This document shows, one piece after another, positions 47,191 through 57,100 of a DNA stretch of 64,000 nt. Position numbers and translations under genes: made by a program. This DNA comes from Apostichopus japonicus (Eukaryota > Echinodermata > Holothuroidea > Aspidochirotida > Stichopodidae): the NCBI RefSeq assembly GCF_037975245.1, contig NC_092568.1, forward strand, positions 31,902,501 to 31,966,500, written 5' to 3'. Within the stretch, counting starts at the first letter, position 1. Every line of letters starts with the position of its first letter. Below the pieces are notes generated by a model. It searched no databases and had not been told where the DNA came from. It worked only from the letters and a program-made list of their open reading frames with translations.

Positions 47191-50100
47191 CTAATTCATA
47201 ATCGTTGGTTGTTTATTTTGATGGATACCCATAAGCTTGTAGCACACATTCTCATTAGATATTCATAATTATTAGTTGAAACATTGAAATTACAGGCAAA
47301 ATTGTCCATTGTACGTAGCGTTTATTCATGGATGTGGGATATGAATGTAAGGATTGATGTATATATAGCCATATACAAGATAAGCTGAATGACAACATTT
47401 TCCTATTAATCACAAACATAATTAGAATTCTCGACAAGCTATGTATAAGGGCTCATTAAGTTACGACTAGTACGTTAATCTTTTTGACTGTGTAGGCTAT
47501 CTTAGAATTCTTGTTTTCCTTCTATGTCTAGACATCAACAATATACCAACGAATACTCGAACGAATGAATAGGCCCACATACAATGACTTTCATACTGCC
47601 CCTGGTTGAACAAATAAATTTGAGAAGTCTATTCTCTCCAGTCGGTTCCTGTAGTCTTTCGAAATCTCCTTTTGTACATGACCTTCTCATCAGCTGGGAG
47701 CAGGATCCAGTACAACTGTTAGGTATTAGTTTGACTTGCAACAGAAAATGCATGTATATTTCGGCAAAACTTTCCACCGAAATATTCCCAAACGTACTTT
47801 AAACTGTAGGCCTATGTATATGATGGACATACTCCGATAGGCAGGAACCTAATTATTAAGGCATTTAATATTTTCACAACTTGTGTACCTCTTTCAGACT
47901 CTGCCAATCTTTAAAATAAATAAATATAAAAAGATTACGAAACAATTTCTTAAAACCCCCCAAAAAAATGGTAAGTTATAAAAGCAATCTTTTAGTGTGA
48001 ACTGGCTAAAATAGTGGAGTTTACTACTAGCGCCATCGTTTTAGCCTTCGGGCTCATAGTCTGCAGTGTATCTCATTGGTAGACTCAGATAGCCTCTGTA
48101 ATCTCTGTGTGAATTAGCTGACTTATAAAACAGGTTAATACGGAAACACAACGGCCTATTTCATTCACAGTGGCTGCTTCGTTTAGTCATCAAAATATCA
48201 GAATTCATCATTTGTGATACAACAATTATAACACTGATACATCAGAGTAACAATAATGCGGTTTTAACTTGTCCTTCATCTATAGCTTCATGGCACATTA
48301 CCATTGACCAATTGCTAACTTCAGACTACAGATACATCGGTACATTTAATTCTTTATAAAAAGCAACAATTTATTTAAAACAAATTACTGCACTCTCATC
48401 GATATTTCATTTAATTACTAATTGATATTCTTTAAATTCACATACAACTGTCAACAGCAAAGAGCGAATGATTTAGTATCAAGCATGCCCACTGTTATAA
48501 AGTATCAGTAAATTAATGAATGGGGGAAATGTCGATGTAGTATTGACACGCCATTCTTTGCCGATATAACATTGCTTCGTGGTTTATTATACAGGAAGAC
48601 TTGATTTACCATGCATGAATATTCATCGCTAATTAAAGTTGACTACCTGATCTGTAACATAACAGCCGGGTTTTGGGAGTCGTAGGGCGACGTTAATACC
48701 GAAGACAGCTGAATGATCTTTTAATTAGCCTAATTAATCTTGCTGGTATTGTAATTGTATTAAAGATGATATAATGACGTGTTTCGGAGATAATTTAATC
48801 TTGGGTCAATGCACTTTTATTTGTTATCGTTTTTTTTTTCATCGCGAGACTGTTAAATTTGCATTTTCATGGGAACCTTTCTACTTAGAGTGGATCATAT
48901 TCTCGTTTGAGATGTTCGGTGCTTGTTTTTGCACATAACAATGTGTCTATTAATCATGAAAAATGATAGGGATATTGCATTTTATATAAATGCACATGTG
49001 TTTAATACTCATAACTTAAAACTGTTGTTGGTTTTGCTATATACTATTGACGTGAATGTGCTCATTATTATCTCAAGTACACACAGTGTTGGGAGATATA
49101 GTTAATTCAGCTGAAGGAGGAAAATATCTCGTACGAGACTATTAAATCCCTAAAGAAAAGGAATTATAGAATCTTAGTCTCGATGTATAGGGACTGGGGG
49201 TGCATGAGAGTAGATCTGTTAAGTCCTTGGTTTCTCGTGCCCAGGAATGATAGAGTCACAATCTCGATGTTTAGGAACTGGGGGTGCATGAGAGTAGATC
49301 TGTTATGTCCTTGGTTTCTCGTGCCCAGGAATGATAGTCACAGGCTCGATGTTTAGGGACTGGGGGTGCATGAGATTAGATCTGTTATGTCCTTGGTTTC
49401 TCGTGACCAGGAATAATAGAGTCACAGTCTCGATGTATAGGGACTGGGGGTTCATGAGAGTGGATTCGTTAAGTCATTGGTTTCTCGTGCCCAGGAATTA
49501 TAGAAACACATGAGTCTCGATGTATAGAGACTGTACGGATTGAGAGTGGGTTTGTTAAGTCCTTGGTTCTTCTTGTGTCCAGGCTCTATCTTGAGTAATT
49601 TTTCTTAAATAGTATATCACAGACAGACACATGCCGGTATGAGTACACTCTTTAAGGTATCATGATATTGAGTATGTATTTAGTTGTTATGTAAAGAGTT
49701 ATCATTATGTTGTATGTATAGTTTATGTGTCCTGATTTAAGCTTTTAATCACGCGTTCTACAAATCATATTCGTTCTGAGTTTAAAGTTACTGAAATCTA
49801 TTGTCGCTATATAGCTTTACAAAATAGACTTATATACACGTATACTTTTATATTTATATAAATACCTAGACCTATATATACTTTAACAAGTATACTTTCA
49901 TAAATATGTAAATACCTATATATTACTCTTACAAGCTAAAAAGAATTGGCTTCCGAAACGGCTCCAGAAAAACAAGAGACGGCCCCCGAAAAACCGGTGA
50001 CTGCGGCTTCCAGAGGGGCATTCCCAACATAACGATGAAATCATTTCATCTATTCACGCGTTACAACTCGTTTGCTTCAATCTCTTTCATCTCTTTCATC

Positions 50101-50308
50101 TTGATGAACCTTGCTTCCGATGCACGGTATCTTCTATACATCTAACACTCTCGATAGTGCATTTGTGGGTCTTGTAACTATTGCTGGTTTGGTACTATCA
50201 ATTAGTGTACAAACGGGAGCGCTAGGATCCTAGCGTGTACGAGTATACATTCCCTTCTGCAGTTTGTGTACCATGTAATGTGGAACTCATGTACTGTCTT
50301 GGAATATC

Positions 50309-50310
<2 letters not shown>
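47191..50310. other. Gene-free stretch
   Basis: No coding exon is recognised with confidence. It contains the 84-bp repeats at 49160 and a short Ala/Pro/Glu/Lys-rich frame at about 49948-50031. Confidence 0.5.
49160..49590. repeat. About 84-bp minisatellite, five units
   Basis: TCTCGATGTATAGGGACTGG recurs at about 49178, 49262, 49345, 49429 and 49516, followed each time by CATGAGAGTAGATCTGTTA and CTTGGTTTCTCGTGCCCAGG variants. Confidence 0.93.
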
Positions 50311-50399
<89 letters not shown>

Positions 50400-50403
50400 A
50401 TAT

Positions 50404-50440
<37 letters not shown>
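50311..50440. repeat. Compound (TA)n microsatellite
   Basis: About 130 bp of alternating TA with GTATA and CATA interruptions. Confidence 0.97.
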
Positions 50441-50443
<3 letters not shown>

Positions 50444-50514
50444 GACTGCACGTGATGACTGCACGTGGTGTATCTTCACATGTCAATCATCACCGAAATC
50501 GGGATTTGGAATAT

Positions 50515-50735
50515 GTTAATGAGCTAAATCGATGATATGTCGATTTAAATAGGTATATGTCAATTTGAGTTGCTAGAAACTGGTATAAGTCCAAGGAAAT
50601 TGACTTCTACCGATTTATTTTACATATCATCGATTTAAATTGGTATATGTCGTCTTCAATCGGTAGGCCTATATGTCGATTTAAAATGCTATAAGTCGAA
50701 TTAAATTGGTATGTAAAATTTAGGAAGAGTTTTAC
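50515..50735. repeat. Degenerate TCGATTTAAAT(C/T)GGTATATG repeat, left of the Penelope element
   Basis: About nine diverged 20-27 bp units, read on the same strand as the array at 53783-53960. The Penelope-like element appears to have inserted within this array. Confidence 0.8.
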
Positions 50736-50808
50736 ATTTGTAGAACCAGATAAACGAACAAAATAAAACGAAACAGTTGATGAAAGTCATAGTAATGTAT
50801 ATTCAAAC

Positions 50809-50842
50809 GTTTTCGAAGATTTCACATCTTCCTCGTCAGGAA
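50809..50842 (-). ncRNA. Hammerhead-ribozyme-like core, left arm copy
   Basis: Reverse-complement copy of the 53678-53711 motif with identical core and stem II. Confidence 0.4.
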
Positions 50843-50930
50843 ATAGATAATAATATAATCTCTTATGTATAGTGCATGCGAAAGTTGTAGTATTAATGAT
50901 GACTATGTATGTTCAAAGATATAGGAGGTT

Positions 50931-51560
50931 CTAAAATAAGTTGAGTATAAATGACGATCCATGTTGAAATAGTTGATTGTTTAAAACGGGTTTAAGTTTC
51001 TTGATGTACAGTGCCTCCTTAATTTTAATTTCAAAGTCTGTATAGCCGCTGTCTATGACACTAAAGTTGGTGATGTTAGCTGATCGGCAGTCTATACAGT
51101 GAGTGATATGCTCATAGATTGCAGATTTGTCAGATAAGTGCTCCTTGACCCTTGTAGCCAGATGTCTTTTAGTCTTACCGATGTAAGTTTGGTTCTTATC
51201 ACAGGAACCTTCAAATGAATAGATGACATTGGCTTTAAGGGCCATGGGGGTCTTATCTTTCAAGGAAAAGTAATTACTGACTTTAAACGTTTTGAAAACT
51301 ATAATACACTTCTTGTTAACGCCTCTAAAATGTTTAGTTAAGGATCTCTTGAAATTTAGTGAAGGGTGACCTATGAATGGAATGGTAATCATGTACTTAC
51401 TGTCATCATCCTTATCCTGATTATCCACTTCAGAACTAAGTTTCTTATTGAGGAATTTGTATACACACTCTTCCAAAATCCTGCTGGGATAACCATTATG
51501 GTATAAAATCTCTTTTAATTTGGAGACCTCTGTATGGAATAAGGACCAATTGCTGCACAC
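50931..51560 (-). pseudogene. Penelope-like GIY-YIG endonuclease segment, left arm
   Basis: 209 codons beginning at GTG, not ATG, because it is the C-terminal part of a longer polyprotein whose upstream part was lost by rearrangement. CSNWSLFHTEV is the usual linker after the reverse transcriptase thumb. QTYIGKTKRHLATRVKEHL carries the YIG and catalytic Arg, KEALYIKKLKPVLNNQ the catalytic Glu and Asn. HITHCIDC is the metal-binding type motif of endonuclease-bearing Penelope elements. No stop interrupts it. It differs from the right-arm copy by one residue (KDKT versus KDKI). Confidence 0.88.
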
Positions 51561-51569
51561 AACAAATTA

Positions 51570-52725
51570 TTGACACTATGGAGATCTCAACGACACCCAA
51601 CACCAGACTGTCTGATCAACTGCAGCCACAGGACCCTAACTATAAAAGAGGAAGAAGCACTCCGTTATGGCCTGAAGCACCACATCCTGCCCCGTTCATT
51701 AAACGAGATCGATGTGAAAACGGCAGTGGAGAAGCAGGTATACCACCTAAAGAAGGAGACTGGGGTTCTACCCGCCCAATTCCTGGAAGCAGTCAGACAC
51801 TCGACACTGAACTTTTTGAACTCTGCAAAGCAAATATGCCGCAAGAAACAAAACAGAGAGTTACATAGGACGTTACAGTCTTTAAGCAAGGATGACAGCA
51901 TCAAACTATGCAAATTTGATAAAGGAAATGGTTTGCTTATAATTAATAACCAGGAGTATTATGCTAAACTTGACACTCTGGTTTCGGATCAAGCAAAATT
52001 TAAAGAAATTAAAGTAGACGAAGGTAAAGTACACCCTATTATATCTAAAGAAAATTCGATAGTGAGATATTTGAACAGAAAGGTGAAGAATTTCCTGCCT
52101 GATATTATTTTTAAAAACCTTATCCCTTCTGGCAGTCAACCTGGGAAAATCTATGGGCTGGCTAAGGTTCACAAAGAAAATACGCCACTCAGACCTGTTG
52201 TCTCAATGATCAGTACTGCTGAATACAAACTTGCAAAATTTCCTCCATAAAGGGAAATTATACTGTCAAATTGATGGGGTAACAATGGGTAGCCCTCTGG
52301 GTCCAGTTCTGGCTAATTTTTTCCTTGCTCATTTAGAAAACATTTTCATGACTCATAATACTGATTATGGCCCTGTGTTGTACCTCAGGTATGTGGATGA
52401 CATTTTCTGTGTGTTTAATTCTTTGGATCATGTTCACAGTTTCCTTGGTTTTCTTAACCAATTACATCCAAATTTGAAATTTACCCATGAAATTGGACCG
52501 AAACATCTTGCTTTTCTTGACACAGAGGTGTGTTTACCCTCTGAAACTAACTCATCATACAGTTCAATGGTCTATCGTAAGCCAACTAATACAAATGTAA
52601 TTCTCAATTTCCATGCCATTTGTCCATGGGTTTGGAAGATCGGCTTAATTAATTGTTTCCTTAATAGGGCATTTGTCAGCATATTTGCTTTGCAGAGTTC
52701 AAAAAGTTCAGTGTCGAGTGTCTGA
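51570..52725 (+). pseudogene. Penelope-like reverse transcriptase, broken by internal deletion
   Basis: Two frames. 51570-52250 carries the N-terminal part and early motifs (DKGNGLLIINNQEYY, GKIYGLAKVHKENTPLRPVV) and stops at TAA. From about 52231 a second frame carries GVTMGSPLGPVLANF, LRYVDDIF (catalytic YVDD) and GPKHLAFLD. The region with the first catalytic Asp (motif A) is missing at the junction near 52240, so the enzyme cannot be functional. The frame runs into the inverted arm at about 52679. Confidence 0.88.
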
Positions 52726-52948
52726 CTGCTTCCAGGAATTGGGCGGGTAGAACCCCAGTCTCCTTCTTTAGGTGGTATACCTGCTTCTCCACTGCCGTTT
52801 TCACATCGATCTCGTTTAATGAACGGGGCAGGATGTGGTGCTTCAGGCCATAACGGAGTGCTTCTTCCTCTTTTATAGTTAGGGTCCTGTGGCTGCAGTT
52901 GATCAGACAGTCTGGTGTTGGGTGTCGTTGAGATCTCCATAGTGTCAA
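52676..52948 (-). pseudogene. Penelope-like reverse transcriptase N-terminal fragment, right arm (inverted)
   Basis: Exact reverse-complement copy of the 51570-51840 coding segment (the frame including LKHHILPRSLNEIDVKTAVE). It interrupts what would have been the reverse transcriptase to endonuclease junction. Confidence 0.88.
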
Positions 52949-52957
52949 TAATTTGTT

Positions 52958-53587
52958 GTGTGCAGCAATTGGTCCTTATTCCATACAGAGGTCTCCAAAT
53001 TAAAAGAGATTTTATACCATAATGGTTATCCCAGCAGGATTTTGGAAGAGTGTGTATACAAATTCCTCAATAAGAAACTTAGTTCTGAAGTGGATAATCA
53101 GGATAAGGATGATGACAGTAAGTACATGATTACCATTCCATTCATAGGTCACCCTTCACTAAATTTCAAGAGATCCTTAACTAAACATTTTAGAGGCGTT
53201 AACAAGAAGTGTATTATAGTTTTCAAAACGTTTAAAGTCAGTAATTACTTTTCCTTGAAAGATAAGATCCCCATGGCCCTTAAAGCCAATGTCATCTATT
53301 CATTTGAAGGTTCCTGTGATAAGAACCAAACTTACATCGGTAAGACTAAAAGACATCTGGCTACAAGGGTCAAGGAGCACTTATCTGACAAATCTGCAAT
53401 CTATGAGCATATCACTCACTGTATAGACTGCCGATCAGCTAACATCACCAACTTTAGTGTCATAGACAGCGGCTATACAGACTTTGAAATTAAAATTAAG
53501 GAGGCACTGTACATCAAGAAACTTAAACCCGTTTTAAACAATCAACTATTTCAACATGGATCGTCATTTATACTCAACTTATTTTAG
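52958..53587 (+). pseudogene. Penelope-like GIY-YIG endonuclease segment, right arm
   Basis: 209 codons, same content as the left-arm copy and same GTG beginning. It follows the reverse transcriptase centre in the normal strand and order, but is separated from it by the inverted 270-bp fragment. It ends at TAG 53585-53587. Confidence 0.88.
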
Positions 53588-53677
53588 AACCTCCTATATC
53601 TTTGAACATACATAGTCATCATTAATACTACAACTTTCGCATGCACTATACATAAGAGATTATATTATTATCTATTT

Positions 53678-53711
53678 CCTGACGAGGAAGATGTGAAATC
53701 TTCGAAAACGT
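53678..53711 (+). ncRNA. Hammerhead-ribozyme-like core in the Penelope terminal region (right arm)
   Basis: CTGACGA, then a hairpin GAAGAT-GTGAA-ATCTTC, then GAAA: the conserved two-thirds of a hammerhead core, in the position where such ribozymes are known in Penelope-like elements. One extra G lies before stem II, and stems I and III could not be assigned. It is possibly degenerate. The mirrored copy is at 50809-50842 on the minus strand. Confidence 0.4.
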
Positions 53712-53782
53712 TTGAATATACATTACTATGACTTTCATCAACTGTTTCGTTTTATTTTGTTCGTTTATCTGGTTCTACAAAT

Positions 53783-53960
53783 TGGTATGTGTCGATTTAA
53801 AATGACATTTACCGATTTATTTTGACATATCATCGATTTGAACTGGTATACAGTAAGTCGATTTAAATCGGTAGAAGTCAATTTAAGCTGCTGGAAACTG
53901 GTATAAGTCGAATGAAATTGGTATATGTCGATTTAAATCGGTATAAGTTGATTTCCCACG
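53783..53960. repeat. TCGATTTAAATCGGTATATG repeat, right of the Penelope element
   Basis: About seven diverged units of the same array as 50515-50735, on the same strand. Confidence 0.78.
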
Positions 53961-54053
53961 ATTTGCGACTGATGGCCCGCCATTAGGCGTCAGGTATCAA
54001 ATTGTTGATCTGTGTAAACGACTGGAAACCGTATCGGCCTAACCTAGATAACC

Positions 54054-54064
54054 AAAATGGCGGC
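54054..54064 (+). promoter_or_regulatory. YY1-type site (AAAATGGCGGC) at the kanadaptin promoter
   Basis: AAAATGGCGGC lies 103 bp before the kanadaptin ATG. AANATGGCGGC is the known YY1 core found around start sites of housekeeping genes. Its ATG (54057) opens a 15-codon upstream frame ending at TAA 54102-54104 if transcription starts further upstream. Confidence 0.5.
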
Positions 54065-54166
54065 TTCCATGAATGAAAACATTGTATCCATTACAAAGAA
54101 TTAATATTTACTTAACTACAACATTTATAACCGTTTCATCGCAGAAATTCTCAAATCTGGGTCAGT

Positions 54167-57100
54167 ATGGATGTACGTGAAGAAATTAACCAGAGTGGAG
54201 CAGAACAGGTTCTTGAACAAAAGACCCAAGAAGGTTTAGCAGAAGGTTTGAACTTTGGTGCTGTGTTAAGGCTAGGCTAGGGCCTAGGCTAGTAACAATA
54301 ACTCACTAAATAATACCAATGGAGCAATCATGTAGGCCTTAGCTTAAAAGTTAGCCTAATGTGTGTATACCACAGGAGTAACACATGCAGTACTAGAGTT
54401 AAATAGTAGGGCACCCAGCACTGTTATCAGCCCAAATGATACAATAGACATCATTCTTGATTTCTAATTTCTAACTTGGACATGAGCCCACACTCCACAG
54501 TAAGTGTTGGTTATGCAAGCCTTAGTGCAAGTGGGTCTAACAACAGAGATTGAAGTAAACTGTTTTAGCTTTGTTATCATTGAAGCTCATATTGTAGAGA
54601 CTAGGGAGGGACAGACACAGGAACCAACATAGAGAAGACTACATACAGTCTCTGTCTGTAATCAACTGAGTCTATTCCAGCTCGCCTGCAGCTTTCACAT
54701 GGCCTGATGTAATGTATTGATATTGCGATCATAATGTAATTCACGTAAAAGTAAAGAGCGACCTCTTTCAGATCAGCAATAAACATGGCGACCTCCGAAA
54801 AGATCTGACTTTGTTTATATCTACGTAAATAAGACATATACGTAAACATCAAACGTTACACCTAAGGCAGGCTGGTATGACTTAGCATCACAACACATAC
54901 ATTTACATAATAATACACACCAACAAGACAATAGAATAAGCAACAACCTAACTATGCATAGCAATAATACATACCAACACAATCTAATGTGAACTTCAAG
55001 TAACATGGCTATGTGAAGCCTAGGCCTACAAAAGGCTATAGCAGTAACATGGAACATTGAATTATGGTGCCTTGAATTATGGTGCATTGAATTATGGTGC
55101 CCTTAAGCTTAAAGCCTAAGAGATCATCAGTATTGTCCCCAAATATGCTAGAAAGTAAATATGTGGTCAATGATGCCAGATTTGAAAGAGGGTTGTACTG
55201 TCACCTTGAAGGATTTTATACTCAGTCATTGTGATATAATTTCATTAATTTTTGTAATGTCATAACAACATGTACATATATATATTTTATTTCATTTATG
55301 CAAAGGCTTTTCATTTCAGGGAATAGTTTAGTGTTGAACTATTATGTAACAGTTTGAAAGGCTCTGAGTTTTGTCTCTTATGAAATGTTTCTTATGGTTT
55401 CTGTGTACAAAGATGTGATCTACATCTTTGGACTTGTATAGAAATTTGAACAGTTTGCACAGTGTTTTGCCAGGAATTGCTAGATAACCTATTCCTTGCA
55501 TTTAGCTATCAGGTTCAATTAATTCCATTGAATTCTTGATTGCATAACAAACAGAGATTCCTTCATTGCAGACATCTTAATATCTTTCCCATATATATTT
55601 CCTCTATAGCAGCAGAAGCCAGGGATGAACTTGTGCCAGAAAAGAAAACAGAAACCCCAAGTAATGTGGAAAGCTCCGAAAATGATTCAGATACTCAGGT
55701 GAAATCAAGTGAAACTCCCGTGCTACAAGATGAAGAGAAGAATACAACCACTGTCCAACCTACAAAACCAATCCTCAAATCTAGTGTTTTACCTTTCAAG
55801 TTACCCACACTCCCATTTAAAAAAGCACAAAAGTCACAGTCTAGTGAAGTGACAAGTTTGAACAAAGACAAATTAACTGATGATAGCTCATCCAATGAAC
55901 CAAGGAAAATCTCTAAGGCCAATTCTGATTCCTCTAAATTGATTCCCAAAGCAGATTCAAGTGCAGTCAATGACAATTCTGTTGAGAACGCAGAGAAACA
56001 AGATGTTCCCGAAAGTAAACGCAAGACAGATAGAAAAAGGCAGTTACTCTCACCAGCTGAAAAACTCAAAATTCCCCCTCTTCCATACAAAGACCCATCT
56101 TGGGGAGGTATTCCAAGTAAGAACTACAGCTTGGAAGTATTAAAAAGTGGCAAAATCGTGGAAACAGTTGATCTCCGTGTAAAATCGTTCTATGTTTTTG
56201 GAAGATTGGAATGTTGTGATGTAACACTGGAGCACCCATCTATTTCTCGGTACCATTTGGTGTTACAATACAGAGCTGTTGGAGATAGTGAACGTGATCC
56301 AGGATTTTACCTTTATGATTTAGCCAGTACGCATGGATCACAGTTTAATAAAGGACCCATGAAAGCAAAAGTTTACTATAGGATAAGAGTGGGACATCAG
56401 TTCAAACTCGGAGGAAGCTCCAGAATCTTTATCTTACAGGTACATTACAAGTCGCCTACTTCTCCTCTTCCCCCTTATTGGTTTCTTTTCTTTCTTCTCT
56501 CCACCCTTTGTCAACTAATCGTCTTGCATTAATCTCTTTTGTGTTCACCCTGCTCATTAACCTATCTGTATTCTGTGTTTGTATTTTGTCCTTTGTAGTT
56601 GCTGTTACTTGTCATTCAGCCTCTGAAGAAGATCCAGCTAGGATCAAAATGTTAGGCCCACTTACTATATACACAAGTCATTTATGTCTTATTTTTTTTT
56701 TTTTTTGGGCAATTCTCCAAGGTCTGTTTTGAAAATTAAATTCTCTTACATACTGTGGCCTCATTCACATATTTGTTTTTCCGTGTTCTACATCCATGCA
56801 GTATTTATTGGGACTGAACACTACCCGCAGTGTTCACCAGTAAGTACATTATCAAGATGAATATTTATTGTTTGTGCAACATTTAGCTAGTGCCGCAACT
56901 CTCAATCTTAAGGTATTTTACCAAAAACAATCGCTGTTGCTTCGATTCTTAGAAGGATGCACAATAGGAAAGTTGATTGTTTGTTCCAAATAGATGGAAT
57001 AGTTGAGGCAAATATGATACAATAGATTGTGAAAAGAAGAAACATCACTTAGTTACACTTGGAGATGAGACAACATTTTAGCTCAGGTTTCGAGTAAACT

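Larger units (their letters stand above)
50736..53782. mobile_element. Palindromic, inactivated Penelope-like retroelement
   Basis: Arms 50736 to about 51839 and about 52679-53782 are near-perfect reverse complements (about 1.1 kb each) around an 840-bp centre. Each arm holds a GIY-YIG endonuclease segment reading outward and, head to head with it, the first part of the reverse transcriptase reading inward. The centre holds the remaining reverse transcriptase on the plus strand. In an intact element the order is reverse transcriptase then endonuclease in one frame, so this is a rearranged copy. Both flanks are the TCGATTTAAAT repeat. Confidence 0.9.

Noticed and set aside
47535-47777. 80-codon minus-strand ORF
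   Set aside because: The region looks like a repeat terminus with a hammerhead-like motif; no protein domain is visible.
51570-53587. Functional retrotransposon genes
   Set aside because: The reverse transcriptase lacks the motif A region and is split. The endonuclease segments begin at non-ATG codons and are detached from it, so the copy is inactive.
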